From an uncultured Collinsella sp. (lineage in GTDB: Bacteria; Actinomycetota; Coriobacteriia; Coriobacteriales; Coriobacteriaceae), in NCBI GenBank assembly GCA_902464565.1, contig CABQJV010000015.1:1-48253 (forward strand): DNA of 48,253 nucleotides, written 5' to 3'. Below, in pieces: positions 42,103 through 48,253 of the stretch (its first letter is position 1; each line of letters opens with the position of its first letter). Below the pieces are notes generated by a model. It worked only from the letters and a program-made list of their open reading frames with translations. It did not search any database and was not told the origin of the DNA. Both the position numbers and the translations under genes were made by a program.

Positions 42103-44465
42103 GGATTCTCAAGCTCTTTAAAAAGCATATCTTGGCACTGTTCGCAGCTATCGTACTTATCGTAATCAGCTGCAACGCCGATCTGGCACTGCCAACCTAT
42201 ATGAGCGATATCGTCGACGTGGGCGTGCAGCAAGGCGGCATTGCCTCGCCCGTGCCCGACACCATTCGCGCCGAATCGCTCGACGACCTCGAACTCTTTA
42301 TGAGCGCCAAGAACACCAAGGCTGTGGAGGCCGTGTTTAGCAAGGCTGACAAAAACGGCATTCGAACGTACAGGGGCACCGAGGAAGAGCGTGCCGATGG
42401 AGGCAAGATTGCCGACATTATGGGCCTGCCCGAGACTGTCGTCCTTTCGCTCAACCAGGGCATCGACGCCAACTCCATGGGCGACATGATGGGCTCGTCC
42501 AGCGAGAAAAACGACAACGCTGCCCAGGCCATGCCAACCCCCGAGCAAATGGCAGCGATGACGCCCGAGCAGCTCGCCGAGATGCAGCAGAAGGCCGCAG
42601 CGGCGCAGAACATGCAAAAGCAGATTGATGCCGACGGCGGCAAAATCACTATGAAGAGCCTGCGCCTGGGTGTCGAGGGCGGTCTGGTAGACCAAAGCAA
42701 GCTCGTCGAGGGCGCCAACCAAATGGCGGACAAAATGGGCTCCATGTCGGGCTCCATCGTCACCCAGCGCGCCGTGAGCTATGTACAGGACGAGTACAAG
42801 GCACAGGGCATCGACCCCGCCGACGTGCAGAACGCCTACCTGAGCCGCATGGCGACCACGATGTTTGGACTGTGCCTCGTGTCGCTCGTCGCCACCATCC
42901 TGACCGGTGCCGTGGCTTCGCGCACCGCCTGCTCCATCGCCCGCGACCTGCGCCGCGAGACCTTCAACAAGGTTATGCACTTCTCGCCGGCCGAGGTGGG
43001 CAAGTTTAGCCAGGCCTCGCTCATCACCCGCTGCACCAACGACATTCAGCAGATCCAGATGGCCGCAACTCTGTTTATCCGCATGTGTCTGATGGCCCCC
43101 GTCATGGGCATCGTCGCCGTCATGCGCGTCCTGGCCAACCATACCGGCCTGGAGTGGACCATCGCCGTTGCCATCATCGCGGTCTCGGCCGTCGTCGGCG
43201 TGCTTATGGGCCTCACCATGCCCAAGTTCAAAAAGATGCAAAGCTTTGTTGACCGCGTGAACCTTACCGCCCGCGAGCTGCTCGACGGCCTTATGCCCAT
43301 CCGCTCGTTCAACCGCGAGGAACATGAGCTCGAACGTTTTGACAAGGCGTCGCTCGACCTGATGACCACGCAGCTCTACACCAACCGAGCCATGAGCTTT
43401 ATGATGCCGCTCATGATGCTCGTCATGAACTGCATCACCGTGCTTATCGTCTGGTTTGGCGCGCTGGGCGTGTCCGACGGCGTGATGCAGGTCGGCAACA
43501 TGATGGCGTTCATCTCCTACACCATGCAGATCGTCATGGCGTTTATGATCCTCACCATGGTTTCGGTCATCCTGCCCCGTGCCGAGGTCGCAGCCGAGCG
43601 CGTAGATGAGGTCATCACCTGCCCCACGAGCATCAACGACCCTGCCTCGCCCAAACTGCCCGCGGCCAGCTCGCCGCGCGGTGAGCTCACCTTCCGCGAC
43701 GTGAGCTTCCAGTACCCCGATGCCCGCGCCGACGTCATTAGCGGTGTGAACTTCACCACGCATGCCGGTCAGATGCTCGGCATCATTGGCTCCACGGGCT
43801 CGGGCAAGTCCACGCTCGTACAGCTGATTCCGCGCCTGTACGACGTCACGGGCGGCAGCATTTCGCTCGACGGCATCGACGTGCGCGACATGACCCTTTC
43901 CGAGCTGCGCCGCCGCATTGGTTACATCCCGCAGCAGGGGCGTCTGTTCTCGGGCACCGTCGAGAGCAACCTCAAGTTTGCCGGCGACATGGTGAGCGAT
44001 GATGACATGCGCCAGGCCGCGCGCATCGCACAGGCCGAGGACTTTATCGCCGAGCGTGAGGGCGGTTACGACTCCCCCATCAGCCAGGGCGGCGCCAATG
44101 TTTCGGGTGGTCAGCGCCAGCGTCTGGCCATCGCCCGCGCCCTGGCCAAAAAGCCCGAGGTCGTGGTGTTCGATGACTCGTTTAGTGCCCTCGACTACAA
44201 GACCGACGCGCGCCTGCGCGAGGAGCTGGCCAAAAACGTTACCGACGCCGCACTCGTGGTCGTGGCCCAGCGCATCGCGACCATCATGCACGCCGACCAG
44301 ATCATCGTGCTCGACGACGGCCACGTAGTGGGCACCGGCACGCACGAGGAGCTGCTGCGCAGCTGCCCGGCGTACCTGGAGATCGCACAGTCGCAGCTTT
44401 CCGCCGAGGAGCTGGGGCTTACCCAAGAAGAAATTGCAGCCGTCATGGAAGGAGGCGAGCGCTAA
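42099..44465 (+). CDS. Heterodimeric ABC exporter, subunit with degenerate ATP site and extracellular insert
   Basis: This 788-residue half-transporter has six membrane helices but a long hydrophilic insert (about 30-245, Met/Gln/Ala-rich, containing PEQMAAMTPEQLAEMQQ) between helices 1 and 2, predicted outside the cell. The ATPase has Walker A GSTGSGKS (564-571), signature VSGGQ and Walker B VVVFDDS, where the catalytic Glu is Asp. That pattern marks the non-hydrolysing partner of a heterodimeric exporter such as LmrCD/BmrCD. It starts with GTG overlapping the MarR gene; its stop overlaps the next gene by one base (TAATG). Confidence 0.92.
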   Translation: MRILKLFKKHILALFAAIVLIVISCNADLALPTYMSDIVDVGVQQGGIASPVPDTIRAESLDDLELFMSAKNTKAVEAVFSKADKNGIRTYRGTEEERADGGKIADIMGLPETVVLSLNQGIDANSMGDMMGSSSEKNDNAAQAMPTPEQMAAMTPEQLAEMQQKAAAAQNMQKQIDADGGKITMKSLRLGVEGGLVDQSKLVEGANQMADKMGSMSGSIVTQRAVSYVQDEYKAQGIDPADVQNAYLSRMATTMFGLCLVSLVATILTGAVASRTACSIARDLRRETFNKVMHFSPAEVGKFSQASLITRCTNDIQQIQMAATLFIRMCLMAPVMGIVAVMRVLANHTGLEWTIAVAIIAVSAVVGVLMGLTMPKFKKMQSFVDRVNLTARELLDGLMPIRSFNREEHELERFDKASLDLMTTQLYTNRAMSFMMPLMMLVMNCITVLIVWFGALGVSDGVMQVGNMMAFISYTMQIVMAFMILTMVSVILPRAEVAAERVDEVITCPTSINDPASPKLPAASSPRGELTFRDVSFQYPDARADVISGVNFTTHAGQMLGIIGSTGSGKSTLVQLIPRLYDVTGGSISLDGIDVRDMTLSELRRRIGYIPQQGRLFSGTVESNLKFAGDMVSDDDMRQAARIAQAEDFIAEREGGYDSPISQGGANVSGGQRQRLAIARALAKKPEVVVFDDSFSALDYKTDARLREELAKNVTDAALVVVAQRIATIMHADQIIVLDDGHVVGTGTHEELLRSCPAYLEIAQSQLSAEELGLTQEEIAAVMEGGER

Positions 44466-46321
44466 TGGCAGACGAGACCAAGACTCAGATTTCCAAGCCC
44501 ACCCGCCAGCGTGGTCCCATGGGCCGCATGGGTGGCATGCGTCGTGGCGAAAAGGCCAAGGACTTTAAGGGCACCATGAGGCAGCTGCTCGGCTATATCG
44601 GCCAGCACAAGATTGCCGTGTTTGCCGCCGTCGCCTTTGCCGTGTGCTCGGTCATCTTTAACATTGTGGGACCCAAGGTGCTCGGCCAGGTTACGACCAA
44701 GCTGTTCGAAGGCCTGGTCGCCAAGGTCAACGGCACCGGCGACGTTGACTTTGACTGGATCGCCAAGACGCTCGGCTTTTTGCTCTGCCTGTATCTGGCG
44801 AGCTCTGTCTGCAGCCTGGTCCAGGGCTGGCTCATGACCGGCGTCACGCAAAAGATCTGCTACCGAATGCGCAAGGAGATCGCCGCCAAGATCGCTGTCG
44901 TTCCGATGAGTTACTTCAACGGCCACAGCAAGGGCGATGTGCTCAGCCGCATCACCAACGACGTCGATACGCTGGGTCAGTCGCTCAACCAGAGCGTGAC
45001 GCAGCTCATCACGTCGGTGACGCAGATTATCGGCGTGCTCGTCATGATGCTGTCGATCAGCCTGCCGCTCACCGGCGTCACCGTGCTCACGCTGCCGGCA
45101 GCCGCAATTATCTTGATGGTGATGATTCACTTCTCGCAGCCGTACTTCCGCGAGCAGCAGCAGGTCCTGGGCGCCGTCAACGGCATTATCGAGGAGGACT
45201 TTGCCGGTCAAAACGTCATTCAGGTGTTCGACCGCGCCGAGGCCTCAATCGAGGAGTTCGACCGTCAAAACGACCGCCTGTTTATTAGTGGCTGGCGTTC
45301 GCAGTTCCTGTCGGGCCTGATGATGCCGCTTATGAGCCTGGTGGGCAACATGGGTTACGTGGGCGTTGTCGTGGTGGGCGCGCAGCTCGCGCTGACCGGC
45401 AATGCCACGCCCGGCGACATCCAGAGCTTTATCCAGTACGTGCGCAACTTTACGCAACCCGTGCAGCAGCTGGGCAACGTGAGCAACACGATGCAGTCGA
45501 TGGCAGCTGCCACCGAGCGTGTGTTTGAGTTTTTAGCCGCACCCGAGGAGGAGCAGAAGGCCGACGCGCAGATCCCTGAGAAGCGCCCCGGCCACGTGGA
45601 GTTTGACCATGTGAAGTTTGGCTATACGCCCGACAAGACCATCATCCACGACTTTAGCTGCGAGGCGCAGCCCGGCCAGACCATCGCCATCGTCGGCCCC
45701 ACCGGCGCCGGCAAGACCACGCTCATTAAGCTGCTGCAGCGCTTTTACGACGTGGACGGCGGTTCGCTGCGCGTCGAGGGCGTCGACGTGCGCGACTGGG
45801 ACCGTGCGGCACTGCGCGGCGAGTTTGCCATGGTACTGCAGGATACCTGGCTGTTTAACGGCACCATCCGCGAGAACATCCGCTACGGACGCCCCGATGC
45901 GAGCGATGCCGAGGTCGAGGCCGCTGCGCGTGCCGCGCGTTGCGACCACTTTATCCATACGCTCGCCGGCGGCTACGACTTTATGATCAACGAGGAGGGC
46001 ACTAACCTGTCGCAGGGTCAGCGCCAGCTCGTGACCATCGCCCGTGCCATTTTGGCCGACCGCCCGGCGCTGATTCTGGACGAGGCGACCTCCAACGTCG
46101 ATACCCGTACCGAGGAGCTTATTCAGCGTGCCATGGATGCGCTGATGCAGGGCCGTACCAGCTTTGTTATCGCGCACCGCCTGTCCACGATCCGCAACGC
46201 CGACGTGATCTTGGTAATTCGCGACGGCGACATCGTCGAGAAGGGCACGCACGACGAGTTGCTCGCCCAGGGCGGCTTCTACGCCGACCTGTACAACTCG
46301 CAGTTCGACGAGGCGGCGTAA
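44465..46321 (+). CDS. Heterodimeric ABC exporter, catalytic subunit
   Basis: The 618-residue partner has an N-terminal basic tail (residues 1-45), six membrane helices, Walker A GPTGAGKT (411-418), Walker B LILDEATS with the catalytic Glu, and an altered signature LSQGQ. Combined with the previous gene, one ATP site pairs intact Walker B with VSGGQ and the other pairs FDDS with LSQGQ, so one site is catalytic and one degenerate. Likely role is export of drugs, peptides or lipids. A strong terminator follows 33 bp after the stop. Confidence 0.93.
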   Translation: MADETKTQISKPTRQRGPMGRMGGMRRGEKAKDFKGTMRQLLGYIGQHKIAVFAAVAFAVCSVIFNIVGPKVLGQVTTKLFEGLVAKVNGTGDVDFDWIAKTLGFLLCLYLASSVCSLVQGWLMTGVTQKICYRMRKEIAAKIAVVPMSYFNGHSKGDVLSRITNDVDTLGQSLNQSVTQLITSVTQIIGVLVMMLSISLPLTGVTVLTLPAAAIILMVMIHFSQPYFREQQQVLGAVNGIIEEDFAGQNVIQVFDRAEASIEEFDRQNDRLFISGWRSQFLSGLMMPLMSLVGNMGYVGVVVVGAQLALTGNATPGDIQSFIQYVRNFTQPVQQLGNVSNTMQSMAAATERVFEFLAAPEEEQKADAQIPEKRPGHVEFDHVKFGYTPDKTIIHDFSCEAQPGQTIAIVGPTGAGKTTLIKLLQRFYDVDGGSLRVEGVDVRDWDRAALRGEFAMVLQDTWLFNGTIRENIRYGRPDASDAEVEAAARAARCDHFIHTLAGGYDFMINEEGTNLSQGQRQLVTIARAILADRPALILDEATSNVDTRTEELIQRAMDALMQGRTSFVIAHRLSTIRNADVILVIRDGDIVEKGTHDELLAQGGFYADLYNSQFDEAA

Positions 46322-46353
46322 ATTCTGCCGCAGGGAACGAATAACGCCCGAGA

Positions 46354-46389
46354 ACGGGGGCGCAGGACAACCTGCGCCCCCGTTTTTGT
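46354..46389 (+). terminator. Intrinsic terminator of the MarR-ABC operon
   Basis: ACGGGGGCGCAGG-ACAA-CCTGCGCCCCCGT is a perfect 13-bp stem followed by TTTTG. Confidence 0.92.
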
Positions 46390-46448
46390 TCTGCGGCCCT
46401 TGAGCCGCCTCCCCTGGGACCTGATTGACAGCCCCTTCGAGGCCCCGT

Positions 46449-46674
46449 GGGCAAAAAAGGGCAAATATGAGTACTGTTACCTTTTTAGTAACAGCCAAAA
46501 CCGCCTCAAACGACCTCTTTGCGGGCTCTATACGCCTTCAAATTAATCAAAACGCCCGTTAGCAGGCTTCTGCGTGCCAACGTTAATGAACATATTTATC
46601 ACTTTGTCTATTATCTCGCTAGACGGATATGTTACTAGGTTAGCAACAGTACTCATATTTGGCATTTTTTGCCC
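46449..46674. mobile_element. 226-bp MITE-like element with 32-bp inverted ends
   Basis: Left end 46449-46480 and right end 46643-46674 match in 29 of 32 positions when one is inverted (core CAAATATGAGTACTGTT). The interior is AT-rich compared with its surroundings and has no gene. Similarity continues weakly outside the ends. No transposase is present, so mobility would be in trans; a structured regulatory RNA is the alternative. It fills the gap between the ABC operon and aroF-type gene. Confidence 0.7.
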
Positions 46675-46753
46675 GCAGGGTGTTTCCTGGGGAACCGACA
46701 ATAGCCTTAGGGTCCCGCGCGACGCCACTCCCTCCCGACATCCTCCGACGTTT

Positions 46754-46803
46754 CCCCAGATAAAACCTACCAAAATAAACCTGTCCCTTTTTGGAAGGTT
46801 TCA
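46754..46803 (+). repeat. Dispersed AAAACCTGCC palindrome, copy 5
   Basis: CCCCAGATAAAACCTACC ... CTTTTTGGAAGGTTTCAG: both arms carry substitutions. The upstream flank GACGTTTCCCCAGAT is shared with the copy at 18063. It lies 14 bp before the -35 of the DAHP synthase promoter. Confidence 0.82.
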
Positions 46804-46816
46804 GGGTGACAAGGAC

Positions 46817-46845
46817 TTGCACTTTAGCGTGCGACAGCGGATAAT
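46817..46845 (+). promoter_or_regulatory. Promoter of the DAHP synthase gene
   Basis: TTGCAC (46817-46822), a 17-bp spacer and GATAAT (46840-46845), with the start codon 55 bp downstream. Confidence 0.65.
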
Positions 46846-46899
46846 GCCGAACACTCAACAATACGCTTATTGCTCTTTCTATAGATTGAGGAGGCCCCT

Positions 46900-47931
46900 A
46901 TGGCCATGGAATTCAAACGCAAGTTGCCGATCCCCATGGAGATCCGCGAGGAAATGCCGCTTTCTGCCGAGCTTACCGCCAAAAAGCAGGCATTTGACGC
47001 CGAGGTCGCCAAAGTCTTTACCGGCGAGGACGCACGCAAGGTGCTCATCATCGGCCCGTGCTCTGCCGACCGCGAGGATTCGGTACTTGAATACATGAAC
47101 CGACTGGCCAAGACCGCCGAGGAGGTCAAGGACAAGCTCATCATCATTCCGCGCGTCTACACCAATAAGCCGCGCACCAAGGGCACCGGCTACAAGGGCC
47201 TTCTGCACAACCCCAACCCCGAGGCTCCCGACGACCTGCTCGAGGGCGTCAAGGCCATCCGCCATATGCACCTGCGTGTTATTGAGGAAACGGGCTTCTT
47301 CACCGCCGACGAGATGCTCTATCCGTCCAACTACCAGTACCTCGTTGACCTGCTGAGCTATGTTGCCGTGGGCGCACGCTCGGTCGAGAACCAGGAGCAT
47401 CGTCTGGTGTCGAGCGGCATTTCGGTACCCGTCGGCATGAAGAATCCCACTGCTGGCTCTACCACCGTTATGCTCAACTCCATTTACGCCGCGCAGGCGC
47501 ACCAGAGCTTCATCTTCCGCAACTGGGAGGTCGAGTGCGACGGCAATCCGCTCGCGCACGCCGTTATGCGTGGCTACATCGGTCTCGATGGGCGCACCTA
47601 CCCCAACTACCACTACGAACACCTGGAACGCTTGGCCGAACGCTATACCGAGCATGCCGGCTATGCCAATCCGGCAGCGGTCATCGACTGCAACCATGAC
47701 AACTCGGGCAAGCGTCCGCTGGAGCAGTATCGCATTTGCAAGGAGGTGCTCGACAGCTGCCGCCGTAACGAGTCCATCTCCAAGCTGGTCAAGGGCTTTA
47801 TGATCGAGTCCTACCTGGAGGACGGCAACCAGCCGGTCGACGGCGGCGTCTTTGGCAAGTCGATCACCGATCCGTGCCTGGGCTGGGAAAAGACCGACTA
47901 CCTCATCCACGAGATCGCGGAGCGGGTGTAG
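46900..47931 (+). CDS. aroF: 3-deoxy-7-phosphoheptulonate (DAHP) synthase, AroAI-alpha type
   Basis: The 343-residue enzyme condenses phosphoenolpyruvate and erythrose-4-phosphate, the first step to aromatic amino acids. Diagnostic blocks are LIIGPCSADRED, RVYTNKPRTKGTGYKGL, GARSVENQEHR, the GMKNPTAGS phosphate site, DCNHDNSGK and the C-terminal GKSITDPCLGW. This is the E. coli AroF/G/H family; which amino acid inhibits it cannot be read with confidence, so the symbol is provisional. GAGGAGG (46888-46894) gives a strong ribosome site for the ATG at 46900. The stop codon touches the terminator-like stem at 47931. Confidence 0.94.
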   Translation: MAMEFKRKLPIPMEIREEMPLSAELTAKKQAFDAEVAKVFTGEDARKVLIIGPCSADREDSVLEYMNRLAKTAEEVKDKLIIIPRVYTNKPRTKGTGYKGLLHNPNPEAPDDLLEGVKAIRHMHLRVIEETGFFTADEMLYPSNYQYLVDLLSYVAVGARSVENQEHRLVSSGISVPVGMKNPTAGSTTVMLNSIYAAQAHQSFIFRNWEVECDGNPLAHAVMRGYIGLDGRTYPNYHYEHLERLAERYTEHAGYANPAAVIDCNHDNSGKRPLEQYRICKEVLDSCRRNESISKLVKGFMIESYLEDGNQPVDGGVFGKSITDPCLGWEKTDYLIHEIAERV

Positions 47932-47960
47932 GTTACGGCGTTTTACCAAACGCCGTAACC
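47931..47960 (+). terminator. Hairpin overlapping the DAHP synthase stop codon
   Basis: GGTTACGGCGTTT-TACC-AAACGCCGTAACC is a perfect 13-bp stem whose first base is the last base of the TAG stop. No T-run follows. Confidence 0.75.
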
Positions 47961-47975
47961 GGCCGACGCTGCGCT

Positions 47976-48068
47976 GGTCGCATTTGGACAATCTGACGTT
48001 CAACTTCAAGGGCGCGACCAAGAGGTCAGCGCCCTTTCGTTTCACGTCACCTTGTCTCAAATGCGACC
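47976..48068. repeat. 40-bp imperfect inverted repeat
   Basis: 47976-48015 pairs with 48029-48068 with few mismatches (outer GGTCGCATTTG, inner GGGCGC) around a 13-nt loop. Its build resembles the long hairpins A-E but I see neither CATTCCGCAG nor CGAGGAC. Confidence 0.8.
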
Positions 48069-48115
48069 CGCTCGCTGTCCGTCCTCTACCTGCGGCGTTG
48101 TCTTGCTCCGGATGC

Positions 48116-48211
48116 GGCAGTTAGGGACGCTCCTTTTCTGCCGGCAGTTTGGGACACTCCTTGGGTAGTCGTTGGGGACGTTCTTGTTTGACTAGTCGTT
48201 TAAGAACGTCC
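48116..48211. repeat. GGGAC-rich direct and inverted repeats
   Basis: GGCAGTTAGGGACGCTCCTT (48116) recurs with two changes at 48143. Then GGACGTTCTT (48176-48185) is mirrored by AAGAACGTCC (48202-48211). No gene is seen from 47932 to the window end. Confidence 0.65.
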
Positions 48212-48253
48212 ATTACAGTCGAAATTGTCAGCCCGGGACCGTCTCGGGCTACG

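Noticed and set aside
42078..44426. 782-codon open frame antisense to the first ABC exporter gene
   Set aside because: It mirrors a real, fully recognisable ABC protein; long antisense frames are expected in GC-rich coding DNA, and the translation is His/Ala/Gly/Leu-rich with no homology.

Overview
The window is high-GC, gene-dense DNA with actinobacterial-style codon use. The gene content suggests an anaerobic, fermentative gut actinobacterium: pyruvate formate-lyase with its activase, a sucrose PTS, anaerobic radical-SAM enzymes, and a choloylglycine-hydrolase/C45-type amidase. I think it is a Coriobacteriia member, most likely Collinsella. This rests on protein resemblance and on the style of the dispersed hairpin repeats; no rRNA or tRNA was found to prove it.

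Layout. 0-2.4 kb: Hpt protein and a GGDEF-like/REC/HD-GYP signalling protein. 2.5-10.5 kb: metabolic genes (alpha/beta hydrolase, radical SAM protein, SEC-C methionine aminopeptidase, 2-hydroxyacid dehydrogenase, M18 peptidase, membrane-anchored Ntn hydrolase, phosphofructokinase). 10.45-13.3 kb: an accessory patch with a very long hairpin, two 331-bp direct repeats, two related palindromes, a small hypothetical gene and an XRE-membrane gene broken by an in-frame stop. 13.3-16.8 kb: MacB/FtsX-type ABC pair. 17 kb: GyrI-like protein behind a perfect LexA-type box. 18-21 kb: two-component system and O6-alkylguanine methyltransferase. 21.4-26.7 kb: aspartate-family amino acid genes (asd, lysC, thrC, thrB). 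27-30.3 kb: ribosome-assembly GTPase, MTA/SAH nucleosidase, PFL activase, DegV protein. 30.6-36.2 kb: sucrose/fructoside operon (two GH32 enzymes, EIIBC, LacI regulator). 36.6-39 kb: pyruvate formate-lyase encoded as two polypeptides. 39.5-41.4 kb: KdgT-type permease and an SDR dehydrogenase. 41.6-46.3 kb: MarR regulator with a heterodimeric ABC exporter. 46.9-47.9 kb: DAHP synthase.

How genes work together. Sucrose imported as sucrose-6-phosphate is split by the GH32 enzyme and passes through phosphofructokinase to pyruvate, which the split PFL converts to formate and acetyl-CoA after activation by PflA. The lysC/asd and thrC/thrB pairs diverge from one promoter region and make most of the threonine pathway (homoserine dehydrogenase is not here).

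The most unusual content is non-coding. At least five intergenic hairpins (10.45, 21.3, 26.75, 36.4 and 36.5 kb) share a short internal-loop motif and a triloop apex, while most of their long arms are unrelated in sequence between copies. All lie 3' of a gene in the same orientation, and three have an outer stem that includes that gene's stop codon. Together with the split PFL and the LexA-box GyrI-like gene, these are the best candidates for undescribed biology. I found no tRNA, rRNA, CRISPR array or transposase.
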